A stretch of 64,000 bases of DNA from Rickettsia endosymbiont of Ceutorhynchus obstrictus (GTDB lineage: Bacteria; Pseudomonadota; Alphaproteobacteria; Rickettsiales; Rickettsiaceae). The stretch spans positions 682,001 to 746,000 of the forward strand of contig NZ_OZ032162.1 in NCBI RefSeq assembly GCF_964026565.1. Reading direction: 5' to 3'. Below are positions 27,616 through 36,244 of the stretch, piece after piece; within the stretch, counting starts at the first letter, position 1, and the number at the start of each line of letters is the position of its first letter. A program made the translations under genes and the position numbers. Under the pieces are notes generated by a model that saw only the letters and a list, made by a program, of their open reading frames with translations, had not been told where the DNA came from and made no database searches.

Positions 27616-27690
27616 GGGGACATAGCTCAGGGGTAGAGCATCTGCTTTGCACGCAGAGGGTCAAGGGTTCGATTCCCTTTGTCTCCACCA
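27616..27690 (+). tRNA. tRNA-Ala (anticodon UGC)
   Basis: The cloverleaf folds fully. GGGGACA pairs with TGTCTCC in the acceptor stem (one G-U). The anticodon stem TCTGC/GCAGA holds the loop TTTGCAC with anticodon TGC. The T-arm contains GGTTCGATTCC. The encoded CCA follows the discriminator A. Its 3' end adjoins a serine-recombinase remnant read on the other strand. Confidence 0.95.
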
Positions 27691-27873
27691 TTCGACATTT
27701 TCGGACAAATTTACGAAGGTATTAAACGGCGAACGTAGCTTATAATCAAGCTTCTCGCCATTCAAAGAAAGGTTAGACAATGTTAAATTTACTAAATTGC
27801 GTTTTTCTGCAATAGTCGAACTTTTAAATGACTCATAGGCGTTAGAAGCCAATATAAGATAGGAGCAAGTCAT
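27661..27873 (-). pseudogene. C-terminal remnant of a large serine recombinase ending inside tRNA-Ala
   Basis: The 70-codon frame reads ASNAYESFKSSTIAEKRNL, then LSLNGEKLDYKLRSPFNTF. This is the C-terminal helical and strand segment of Rickettsia-type large serine recombinases. No catalytic or zinc-ribbon part is present; homology stops near 27865. The frame ends at a TGA inside the tRNA gene (WRQRESNP-stop is translated tRNA). This arrangement, with the recombinase end abutting a tRNA 3' end, is typical of a used integration site. It is not functional. Confidence 0.65.
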
Positions 27874-27901
27874 CGATCTTGATTCGGCTGTAAGAGAACG
27901 T

Positions 27902-28297
27902 ATGAAAGAGCTGATTATTACTGATAAAAGTGGTAAGATTACTGGAATACATAATTGTGCGGATCATCATGTTGTCCATAAAGGAATTCCAGGTGCTAAA
28001 AAATTATTTGAAGATATAGGGATAGATATCGATAAATCTAAAGAAAACAGAATTACCCTTCCAGCTGATGAAGAGCTAACAAAACGTGATATTACTGATA
28101 TGACTCAACATATTGGGCGGCATGATGATAAAGCAATAAGGGAAATACTTACAGAAATCAATGATATAATTGAAGCTTTAGAAAATAATACTATTTCTAA
28201 GGAGCAAGCCAAAAATGACCTATTAAAATTTATTCAAAAAGAAAAGCAAAAGCTTATTGGTGGTACAAAATCTTTAAATAAAATAGGAAGATATTAA
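27902..28297 (+). CDS. AHH-type nuclease toxin domain (detached polymorphic-toxin C-terminus)
   Basis: The 131-residue protein resembles the AHH/HNH endonuclease toxin domain. NCADHHVVHKGIPGAKKLFEDIGIDID (from residue 18) gives the paired histidines H22-H23 and the GAK-x-D-x-GIDI stretch, and TQHIGRHDD supplies H70 and H74. Such domains normally cap Rhs or other secreted toxins. Here there is no carrier: an in-frame stop lies about 45 bp upstream, so it is stand-alone or a decayed tail. It overlaps the next gene by one base (TAATG), the expected toxin-immunity order. The usual alanine before HH is aspartate. The call is by pattern, not search. Confidence 0.65.
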   Translation: MKELIITDKSGKITGIHNCADHHVVHKGIPGAKKLFEDIGIDIDKSKENRITLPADEELTKRDITDMTQHIGRHDDKAIREILTEINDIIEALENNTISKEQAKNDLLKFIQKEKQKLIGGTKSLNKIGRY

Positions 28298-29043
28298 TGT
28301 CAGTACCAATAGAAAAAGCACAAAAATACTTACAACGTTTTGAAGGAAATAAGCCTTTAGTAATTTATCCTCATGGTTTTTATCCTAGTAAATGTAATCC
28401 AGATTTAGTTGAAACAGACATAAACTTAAGAAGAGGTCTCTATCAAATTCAAAATATTGGGCCTAATAAAACATATAAAATTATTGCAGGTTTTAAAAGA
28501 GCTAAATTAGAAGATTTTATCCATTTTGATTGGTTATATGGAGGTGATGGAGTACCTGATCTTTTTAATAAACGACTAGTAGAGAAAATTCTACAAATAT
28601 GTCCTAACGATTTTATAGCTTTACCTGTTACTTTAATTAATTTATCAGCTCAAGTAGAACCTTACGAAAATAAAGATTTTTATGTGGTCAATGCCTTAAA
28701 CACTATAGATGCTATTGATAGGAAAAAATCAATTATTGATGTTTATCCTAGTGGGAGAGAGAGAGTAGAAAAAAGAGTATATAAAGAAAGTTTATGGCAT
28801 GATCATCTATTAGTTTTTGAAATTAATATTAAAGGTATGATTTGGCATCCAAGGCTTGCTAAAGCTTTATATCCAAGCAAACAATTTGATTTCCTAACTC
28901 CTGAGGAAGATAGTTATTTTATTCAATGGCAAATCCCAGAAGGATATAATAAAAAAAGCTGGTTTGAGTGGTTAAATGTAATGAAAAAAATGATGTACCC
29001 AAGCAAACGTTTGCTAAAATCTGTAGGCTTCAAAAATGATTAA
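28297..29043 (+). CDS. Imm11/DUF1629-like immunity protein
   Basis: This 248-residue cytosolic protein has no signal or membrane segment. The segment VPDLFNKRLVEKILQICPNDFIALPVTLI, then YVVNALNTIDAIDRKKSII, follows the pattern of Imm11-type immunity proteins. Its ATG overlaps the toxin stop, so the two are translationally coupled. It presumably neutralises the upstream nuclease. An alternative is a general DUF1629 protein of unknown role. Confidence 0.6.
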   Translation: MSVPIEKAQKYLQRFEGNKPLVIYPHGFYPSKCNPDLVETDINLRRGLYQIQNIGPNKTYKIIAGFKRAKLEDFIHFDWLYGGDGVPDLFNKRLVEKILQICPNDFIALPVTLINLSAQVEPYENKDFYVVNALNTIDAIDRKKSIIDVYPSGRERVEKRVYKESLWHDHLLVFEINIKGMIWHPRLAKALYPSKQFDFLTPEEDSYFIQWQIPEGYNKKSWFEWLNVMKKMMYPSKRLLKSVGFKND

Positions 29044-29153
29044 TTAAGAGCTTTATTAGCGTAATAGTCTAAAATAATCAATAAATACGTTGAATTATTA
29101 AGTGTTTTTGTATAGAAAAGATAAACTTTAAATACTAAAGATATATTAACATT

Positions 29154-29372
29154 ATGCAAGAATCAGATAAACATTACGATGACGTATTACTAGATATTTT
29201 AGTACAGATATCAGAGCAGAATAAAGCAGTAGAAGCTTATTTATTACAGAAAAACTATGAAATGGCTTTAACCGAGTTGTCACAAGTAAACGAAAAGTTA
29301 GCAGAATATACCGGTATGGTAACTTTGCTTATACATATTAAAAATCATTATTCTGATAAAGAACCCAATTAA
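29154..29372 (+). CDS. Small acidic hypothetical protein
   Basis: The 72-residue, probably all-helical protein (DVLLDILVQISEQNKAVEAYLL and so on) has heptad-like spacing suggesting a coiled coil. There is no signal or membrane segment. It lies just after the immunity gene but 110 bp away. No family recognised. Confidence 0.45.
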   Translation: MQESDKHYDDVLLDILVQISEQNKAVEAYLLQKNYEMALTELSQVNEKLAEYTGMVTLLIHIKNHYSDKEPN

Positions 29373-29429
29373 CCTTAAAAATACTGAAAAAACAGGTTGA
29401 GTTTTAAATATATGTTACTATTATAAGGT

Positions 29430-29805
29430 TCAAGTGCATATCGCTCAATACTTCTTAATGATATTAAGTTTTACTTTAAATTAGATGAAATTAGAGTAAC
29501 GCCATTGCAAGAACTTGAGGGTGATGAAGAGATAAGCTTTATGTTTAAAGATTCATTAACTTCATCTATTAATGTGTTTTACCCCTAAATACGAGCTTCC
29601 CACATCCTATAAAGCTCTTCAGTATGGTAGCGTTGAACCTAATTATAGCCATAAATTATATGTATTTCTAACAAAAGATATAATAAATAATAAGCAGGAA
29701 AAAGCCCTTATCTATATCAAAGTTCCGTATATTATGAACCGCGACGTAGAAGAAACTCTAAGTATTTTTATGCATTTAATTAAATTACTTTCGGATAAGA
29801 AATAA
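29430..29805 (+). pseudogene. Frameshifted hypothetical gene
   Basis: One frame is open from about 29430 to 29588 (reading FKLDEIRVTPLQELEGDEE, ending INVFYP-stop). Another continues from 29572 to 29805 (FTPKYELPTSYKALQYG, then NNKQEKALIYIKVPYIM). The end-to-end frames with similar composition suggest one gene broken by a single frameshift near 29580. The 77-residue ORF from 29572 alone has no good ribosome site. No family recognised. Confidence 0.4.
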
Positions 29806-29968
29806 TATACTTCTAATATAGCTGATTTGTAAGAGTACCGGACATTTGCACGATCATCATTTTCATTGTTAATTCGGTTCTGAAATTGTCCACAACGCCC
29901 CGCCAGTCTGGACAGTTAGCCAATTTTTCGAGTTCTGTGAACGGGAAAGCCGGTTGGTAATGCACCTT

Positions 29969-30414
29969 CTAGCCTCTCAAGCTTAGGTTAGAGAATATAA
30001 AATTTAAAAATTCCCTTTTTTCGTTAATTGTCGAACCTTTAAAAATTTCGTATGCATTTGTCGTTACATTTATAAAATCTAAAAGCTTCTTAGAAAGCTT
30101 ATCATCTATGCCATCATAGCTTTTAATTAGTTCGCTAAGCTCATATTGACGCTCTTTTAATTGCGATTTCTTACATAAAAACTCCTCTCTAGTTAAGCAC
30201 CGTCTGCTACTAAATCTACTAACGAATCAAGCTTATTTTGGATTTTCGTATGTTCTTCTTTTAATGCGCCGACTTCTTGATTAAACTCGTGTGCCTTACC
30301 TCGGTTAACGCATTTTAAATAATCCATAGTTTGCTTTAAAATTTCAGGGTCTTTAATCTTTAAGCTCTTAAGTATATCCTCAACTTGCTTTATTACTTCG
30401 TCCTCTCTAACCAA
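29969..30414 (-). pseudogene. Serine recombinase remnant, frameshifted
   Basis: On the minus strand REDEVIKQVEDILKSLKI, then NQEVGALKEEHTKIQNKLDS, runs to an early stop after LVADGA. One base shift near 30195 restores the rest (LTREEFLCKKSQLKERQYE, then FKGSTINEKREFLNFIFSNL, stop at 29969). This is the coiled-coil and C-terminal part of a large serine recombinase. The catalytic domain is missing. It differs in sequence from the remnant next to tRNA-Ala, so two separate recombinases once lay here. Confidence 0.65.
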
Positions 30415-30647
30415 CTGTACAGCGTCATCTCGATCGCTTGATACAAGCGAATTTTCTGGATTCGCCTGTACTCACGTACTTTTGTACGGTAGCTTAGCTC
30501 GTCTTTAAATTTATTTTGTCTAAAGCTTTCTGAATTTAGCTGTATTTACTTTTTATAACAAATTTTCGTTGATACTTACTCTCGTGTTGCTATTTGCAAG
30601 CTTTATACCGACAAAACTTCAATTACTTCATTGGAGTTATTATCATA
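30415..30647. other. Gap with two small hairpins
   Basis: TCGCTTGATACAAGCGA (30434-30450) and CGTACTTTTGTACG (30475-30488) are short perfect hairpins just upstream of the recombinase remnant. No gene is evident in the rest. Confidence 0.4.
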
Positions 30648-31820
30648 TTAAAGCTTTTCTAAAAGAGATACAAGCCGATATAATCCTATCGCCTCAACTT
30701 CCTTATTTATTGAATATTGATCGCCCTCCGAATAAACTACAAATGATTTATCAGGTTTTAAATCCGCTATAGCAGTATAAAACCCCTTTGTCGGTCTTGC
30801 GGCTAGTCCTCGTTTTATTTCGATAGCCCATAGACCATGATTATTCGGTAACTCTAACAACAAATCTATTTCTCCACCTGCTCTTGTCCGATAAAAACTA
30901 GCTTTAGTACGATTGGGAACTACCGATAAAATGTTTTCTATTGCAAATCCTTCAAAACTAGCCCCTACTACCGGATGACCGGCTAAATCATTATAAGTTT
31001 CTATACCTAATAGTGCATGTGTTAACCCACTATCTCTAATATAAATCTTTGGTGATTTTACAAGTCTTTTTCCAATGTTTAAATGAAAAGGGCTTAACCT
31101 TCTGACAAGCAATAAATCCACTAAAAGGTCAATATATTTTGTAATAGTAGGAGCACTAACAGATAACCCCGCTGCTAATCTTGATGCATTTAACATCGTA
31201 CCTTGGTTGTGAGCTAACATTATCCAAAAACGCTCTAATGTGTGAGCCGGTATACGTGGTCCAAATTGGGGGACATCTCTTTCTAAATAAGTTTGAATAA
31301 AATTTTCTCTAAAAGCAAAACTATCAGAATCGCTATTTGCTAAAAAGCTATCAGGCAACCCACCTCTTAACCACAAAACGGTAAGCCCTCTTTGCTGTTC
31401 AGGAATTTCTAATATGTCTAAAGGATTCAAATTTATATATTCTATCCGTCCTGCCAAGCTTTCACTGGATTGTCTTAAAAGATCAATTGATGCTGAACCC
31501 AAAATTAAAAATCGTCCTGTGCGTTTGCCACTACGCCTTCCTTGATCAATAAGGCTACGTAAGCTTTGAAATAACTCCGGAAATCTATGAATTTCATCAA
31601 ATATAACCAGCGTATTCTCATATTCTCTTAAAAATAATTCCGGATCATATAACTTATCTCTATCAGTTCGTGATTCGAGGTCTAAGTATAAAGCTTGAAA
31701 TTCTTTTGCTATTTCTAAAGCTAAGGTAGTTTTCCCTACTTGCCTTGGACCGATTATTCCTACAGCAGCTTGTCGAGATAATGCTGTTTGGATAAATTTA
31801 TATATGCGACGTTTTATCAT
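30648..31820 (-). CDS. AAA_14/DUF4143 ATPase with PD-(D/E)XK-like C-terminus
   Basis: The 390-residue protein has Walker A GPRQVGKTT (residues 24-32), Walker B TLVIFDEIHRFP, sensor LILGSASIDLL, a winged-helix part (SVSAPTITKYIDLL) and a DUF4143 tail with GGEIDLLLEL and WAIEIKRG, which fits a PD-(D/E)XK nuclease-like core. The family is widespread in mobile regions and often associated with host-gene loss or toxins; its role is not established. GC content looks higher than its neighbours, in keeping with transfer. The gene is intact. Confidence 0.85.
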   Translation of the reverse strand: MIKRRIYKFIQTALSRQAAVGIIGPRQVGKTTLALEIAKEFQALYLDLESRTDRDKLYDPELFLREYENTLVIFDEIHRFPELFQSLRSLIDQGRRSGKRTGRFLILGSASIDLLRQSSESLAGRIEYINLNPLDILEIPEQQRGLTVLWLRGGLPDSFLANSDSDSFAFRENFIQTYLERDVPQFGPRIPAHTLERFWIMLAHNQGTMLNASRLAAGLSVSAPTITKYIDLLVDLLLVRRLSPFHLNIGKRLVKSPKIYIRDSGLTHALLGIETYNDLAGHPVVGASFEGFAIENILSVVPNRTKASFYRTRAGGEIDLLLELPNNHGLWAIEIKRGLAARPTKGFYTAIADLKPDKSFVVYSEGDQYSINKEVEAIGLYRLVSLLEKL

Positions 31821-32333
31821 CCTTCTATATTAAAAGGATTGGTTATAATATGCAAGGATAAAATGTATTTTTATGAATTTGATTTTAAACGACGGCATTT
31901 ATATAATTTTATATCGAGCGTGTGTAGAATCAAACAAAGCCTTAGTAAGCTTCTACTAAATTCATATTATCACTTCCTAGCAAATCATGTTCTTGATATT
32001 TATTTAAGTTGTCAAGGGCGGTAGAATATTCATAGCAGCAATTATTTTCTGTAGAGTGTGATAATTCATTCACTAGAGGTTGCACCATCTCAATGAAGCA
32101 TTTTACTTAATACTTCATTTTTTACCCCACCGCATAAAATTTCTATTGACTTTCGGTAGAAAAAATATATATCTTTTCTACATAAAACATTTACTTCTTA
32201 CAGTTTAACTTAAAATTTAAAGCCTAGATATAAGTATTGATGACAAGGAATTACATGAAGGAATAGGTTTTATACTATTATATTATCATAATAATAAGTT
32301 AAAGACATGAGGTTAAAACTTATATTTTAGGCT
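31821..32333. other. 513-bp gap without a supported gene
   Basis: A short frame (to 32024) has no ribosome site and no recognisable content. The right half contains the putative promoter and inverted repeat at 32146-32181. Confidence 0.4.
32146..32181 (+). promoter_or_regulatory. Putative promoter with overlapping inverted repeat
   Basis: TTGACT at 32146 and TATATC at 32168 are 16 bp apart. GTAGAAAA (32156-32163) and TTTTCTAC (32174-32181) form a perfect 8-bp inverted repeat across the -10 box, so a regulator could block this promoter. It lies about 150 bp before the membrane-protein gene. Confidence 0.4.
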
Positions 32334-33695
32334 ATGTATTCTAATTTTTTTAAATCATCATCTGAAACAAAAAGGATTAAACATCCTATAATTATTTTTA
32401 TTGTAATTGGTTATATTGCTACTGCAGTATTAATTTTTAAGTATTATGATGAAAAAGTAAAAAACACAAAATTTTTGCTTTTAGATAATAATTATAAATT
32501 AATATTGGAAACTAGCTTAAATAAATTTCAGTCATTAACTTCTAAGCCGAATATTAATCTGCAAGCTTCTCATATCTCTTTAGACGGTAAGAGCAATTAT
32601 ATTGAAATTTGTGAAAATGAAAAATGTATAAATTATAATTTGCACAAATTTCAATCATTATTAGCTAAGTCTATACCTAATTTTAATAATTTTAAAATAG
32701 AGTTAGATAATAACTTACTTTATTCAAATTTTACTGCCGATAATTATGAAATAGAGAAAATACATTATTTAAATCAAGATAATAAATTAGTAATAGGAAT
32801 TAGTGTTGACAATAATTATTGGAATCAAGTAGCAAAAAATATAAGGCAACCTTTTTGGGTTATAATTACTTTTCTATCGTTTAGTTTTATCATTGTATGT
32901 TGTTTATATAGGGTTTTATTTAAGAAATTTGAAAAAGAATATCAAAATAAATATGATATTGCAGTTAAAAATTGTGAAAAGCTATGGATGACAAAAATTT
33001 GGAATATTGAATTTAATAAATCTCAAGATATCGAAATTAACTATTTATTTAGTCAAGAGGCAGCTAAAATAACATTTTTAAGTGAAAATAATCTACTGGA
33101 TCAAAAAGATAATACTATAAGCTTTAAACCATATTCAGAAGAAAAATTATACTGTTCTATTGCTTTATATAATCCGAACCATAAAGAAGAAGTCGATATA
33201 CCAAGATTAATTAAAATTTTTACTAATAGGTTTGATAAAGAAGACGATAATATTTCTTTTACTATATCCGGTTTTGAGAAAAAAGTATACTTCTCTTCTA
33301 CCGCAGCATTTTACCAAATTATATATAGCATAATAAGTTATCTTTTTTTTATTGTTAAAAAGCAATTTTTTAATGGTCAACATCATATTGATTTATTTAT
33401 AAACAATATATCAGGGAAATTATTGTTTAGTTTTAACTATAGTGGTGTGCCTATAGAAAAGGAAAAAGATTTATTTAGGATGTCAAACGAATTTGCGAAA
33501 GCACATGCTAATCCTTTTATACTTAGTATAGAACAAGTATTTAAGCTGTTAAGGTTAAATGGTTTTAATTTTAAAGTAAGTTATGATAAGTCAAATATTA
33601 TAGAAATAAGTGAGAAAGTGATCAGAAGAAACAAACTAGTAAGAAATAGCCGAGAGAATATCATATATTTAACTGATTGGGATAAAGGAAGATGA
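32334..33695 (+). CDS. Two-pass membrane protein with degenerate histidine-kinase-like domain
   Basis: The 453-residue protein has a membrane segment at about 20-37, an extracytoplasmic loop of about 140 residues, a second segment at about 177-197 and a long cytosolic part. This is the topology of a sensor kinase. The C-terminal 120 residues (AAFYQIIYSIISYLFF, then ISGKLLFSFNYSGVPI, then LRLNGFNFKV) loosely follow the order of an HATPase domain. However, the N-box asparagine, the phospho-acceptor histidine and the glycine-rich DxGxG box are absent. It may be a dead kinase acting as a receptor. The resemblance is my inference from pattern only. Confidence 0.6.
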   Translation: MYSNFFKSSSETKRIKHPIIIFIVIGYIATAVLIFKYYDEKVKNTKFLLLDNNYKLILETSLNKFQSLTSKPNINLQASHISLDGKSNYIEICENEKCINYNLHKFQSLLAKSIPNFNNFKIELDNNLLYSNFTADNYEIEKIHYLNQDNKLVIGISVDNNYWNQVAKNIRQPFWVIITFLSFSFIIVCCLYRVLFKKFEKEYQNKYDIAVKNCEKLWMTKIWNIEFNKSQDIEINYLFSQEAAKITFLSENNLLDQKDNTISFKPYSEEKLYCSIALYNPNHKEEVDIPRLIKIFTNRFDKEDDNISFTISGFEKKVYFSSTAAFYQIIYSIISYLFFIVKKQFFNGQHHIDLFINNISGKLLFSFNYSGVPIEKEKDLFRMSNEFAKAHANPFILSIEQVFKLLRLNGFNFKVSYDKSNIIEISEKVIRRNKLVRNSRENIIYLTDWDKGR

Positions 33696-33882
33696 GAAAG
33701 ACAATAATTATAATAAATAAGAAAAAAGTTACATTAAATTATGTATAATTAATTTTTAATTTCTTCTTAATAAGAAAAATAAGCTCTTTCTTGATTAGTT
33801 GATTAAAATAATTTGACATCAAATATAAATCGTATTAACAGCTAAATACCTAATTAATAGGTAATAAATTCAAGGAAAAGAA

Positions 33883-36156
33883 ATGAGAAAATTTTTATTA
33901 TTGTTGATAGTATTTATCACGCCGTTAAGTTTATTTGCTCAAGACAAAGTAAATAATATCGTTGCGCCGGTTAGTTATTTTATTAATCATGTGCAACAAT
34001 TAAATCAAATCAAGAACAATTTAAGTAAATATAGGCAAGCTAGCATAGTAGGCATTAGCGGGATGGGTAAAACTCAACTTGCTAGAATGTATGCATATGA
34101 AAATAAAGATAATTATGATTTAATTTGGTTTATTGATTGTAATTTAAATATTAACGATGAACTTTTAAAACTAGCAAGAGCTATTAATAAAGCAAAAGAA
34201 CAACCTGTAATCTCGGAAGAGGCAGCAACTGTAAAAAAACAATTAATGGAATATTTAGGACAAAGTGATAAGTGGTTGCTAATATTTGATAATTTGAAGA
34301 TTAATGAAAATAAAAAGATAGAAGAATTTATTAATTGGGAACATAACGGTAATATTATATTTTGTTCGCAAGATAGTGAAATCCTACCTTATATAATAAA
34401 AGTTACGCCTTTTAAGAAACAAGAAACCGTTGAGCTTGCTAATAATATTTTAGAAGAGAAAGATAATAGCTTAGTAGAATTTTTGGTACAAGAGTTTAAA
34501 GGATATCCGGTGCTGACGGTACAAGGAGCGCAAATATTAAATAATGTTAAAGGTCTAAATAAGGAAGAATATAAAAATAAAATACACAAATCTACCGATA
34601 AAATTAGTTTTAATATATCTTTAGTAATCGAACAATTAAAACCGACTGCCAAACAACTTCTGAATAAAATAGCTCTCTTAAATACGCAAAGTTTTTCAAA
34701 AGATTTACTCGGTATTATCACCGATAGTAAAAACACTCTAGATGATGATATTTTTCAGCTATCAAAATTTGCTTTAATATCAAATATAGACCCTGATGAA
34801 GCTAATCCTATTTTTGAAATGCATGATGTCATTACTCAAAAAATATTAGAAAAAAACAGCACAAGTAATAATAAGTATTTAGAAGAACTTGTTATTAAGT
34901 TTGTTGATGCTGTACCGAAAAGTTCAGTCAAATCATTTAGTTTTAGGAATGCTAAAACAATTCCAGAAAATATTGAGATGATTACTAAAAATGCAGAGAA
35001 ATATAATATTGGTATTTATAAATTATTGGAATTAAAGCTACAGCAAATAACACAATGCGATAATTATTACGATTTAGTTGAAGGGAAGAAATTAGTTGAT
35101 TGGTTTGATGAAAACGATAAAGCAGGAAAATATAAATTATGGTTAATGAATAATGAAGAAAAGCGAGTATATGCCGATTATTTGAATATAATAGGATGGT
35201 ATTACCTAAAATCTTCTAATTATCGGATGTCTACAGAATATTTTATTAGAGCCAAAAAGACATTTGATGATGTTAAGGGGTATGAAACATTGAAAGTCGA
35301 TGTAATATCTGGTTTAACCGATTTGTATATTTCAGTAGGTGATATTCAGGAGGCACAAAAAAATATACAAATTTTAGAGCAAAAGTTAGATAAAGGATTA
35401 GTAGATAATTCTGAGCAAACAATGGTATATGCCTGTAAAGCAAGATTGTTTTTTTTAAAAGGAAAATATAATGAAGCATTAGAGCAGGTTAATCAATCTA
35501 TTCAGGCTGCTATTTCAAGTGGATTATCCCCTGATGCCCTATTTTTGACCGGCGATTATTTAATTAAATCTGAAACATTAAGTAAGTTAGGTAATTATAA
35601 AGAAGCTCTTGCTCAAGCAGAGCAAGTATATAATATGCAAAAGCATGTTAAAAAGGAAACTCACCCAATATTCGGTAGAATATATACTCAGATGGCAATG
35701 CCATTATTTGGTTTAGGAGAAGGATACAAAGCTTTAGATTATGTGAATAAAGCCTTAGATATTTTTAAAAATAACGATAAAAATTTTGCTGCAGGAAAAA
35801 TGGTTATTGTAACTAATCCGAGGATAGCTAATGCATATGTAGTTCAAGGTGATATATTATTTGCTATGGATAAACTTGAAGAAGCTTTGAGCAGTTATAG
35901 GCAAGCGCAAGGTATATATTTTAACTTATATAAAGAAAATAGTAAGAATGTTGCACAGGTAAGTTACTTAAATCTTCAAGGAGCAAAAGCTGCTTGCAAG
36001 AAAAAAGACACACGTATGTATAAAGGTTTTGGTGAGCCACAAGTTATGCAATTCGGTTTAGAAAATCCTAATACAATCGAAATGTTTAAATATTGTGAAT
36101 CTTACGATATGCACTTAAGTAAGAAAAAAACTTATATAAAAGATAAATCCAATTAG
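33883..36156 (+). CDS. Sec-signal NB-ARC ATPase with TPR repeats (NLR-like)
   Basis: The 757-residue protein opens with a clear Sec signal (KFLLLLIVFITPLSLFAQ, cut near residue 19). An NB-ARC domain follows: Walker A GISGMGKTQ (57-65), Walker B WLLIFDN (131-137), an RNBS-like NIIFCSQDSE, a GxP-like GYPVLTV and MHD at 313-315. About 420-720 is TPR-like (YNEALEQVNQSIQAAISSG, YKEALAQAEQVYNMQK, LEEALSSYRQAQGIYF). NB-ARC switches bind ATP and normally work in the cytosol, so an export signal is odd and suggests secretion to the host. A TTGACA at 33813 may be its promoter. AAGGAAAAG precedes the ATG. Confidence 0.82.
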   Translation: MRKFLLLLIVFITPLSLFAQDKVNNIVAPVSYFINHVQQLNQIKNNLSKYRQASIVGISGMGKTQLARMYAYENKDNYDLIWFIDCNLNINDELLKLARAINKAKEQPVISEEAATVKKQLMEYLGQSDKWLLIFDNLKINENKKIEEFINWEHNGNIIFCSQDSEILPYIIKVTPFKKQETVELANNILEEKDNSLVEFLVQEFKGYPVLTVQGAQILNNVKGLNKEEYKNKIHKSTDKISFNISLVIEQLKPTAKQLLNKIALLNTQSFSKDLLGIITDSKNTLDDDIFQLSKFALISNIDPDEANPIFEMHDVITQKILEKNSTSNNKYLEELVIKFVDAVPKSSVKSFSFRNAKTIPENIEMITKNAEKYNIGIYKLLELKLQQITQCDNYYDLVEGKKLVDWFDENDKAGKYKLWLMNNEEKRVYADYLNIIGWYYLKSSNYRMSTEYFIRAKKTFDDVKGYETLKVDVISGLTDLYISVGDIQEAQKNIQILEQKLDKGLVDNSEQTMVYACKARLFFLKGKYNEALEQVNQSIQAAISSGLSPDALFLTGDYLIKSETLSKLGNYKEALAQAEQVYNMQKHVKKETHPIFGRIYTQMAMPLFGLGEGYKALDYVNKALDIFKNNDKNFAAGKMVIVTNPRIANAYVVQGDILFAMDKLEEALSSYRQAQGIYFNLYKENSKNVAQVSYLNLQGAKAACKKKDTRMYKGFGEPQVMQFGLENPNTIEMFKYCESYDMHLSKKKTYIKDKSN

Positions 36157-36244
36157 TAGAAAATAATTATAATTTATAATTATATATCAAAATTTTTTCT
36201 TTTTTTAGGGGCAGTTCTTAGTGTTTTTATAATTGTTAATTACG

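Noticed and set aside
31788..32024. 78-residue ORF after the DUF4143 gene
   Set aside because: It starts inside the 5' end of the opposite gene and has no recognisable content.
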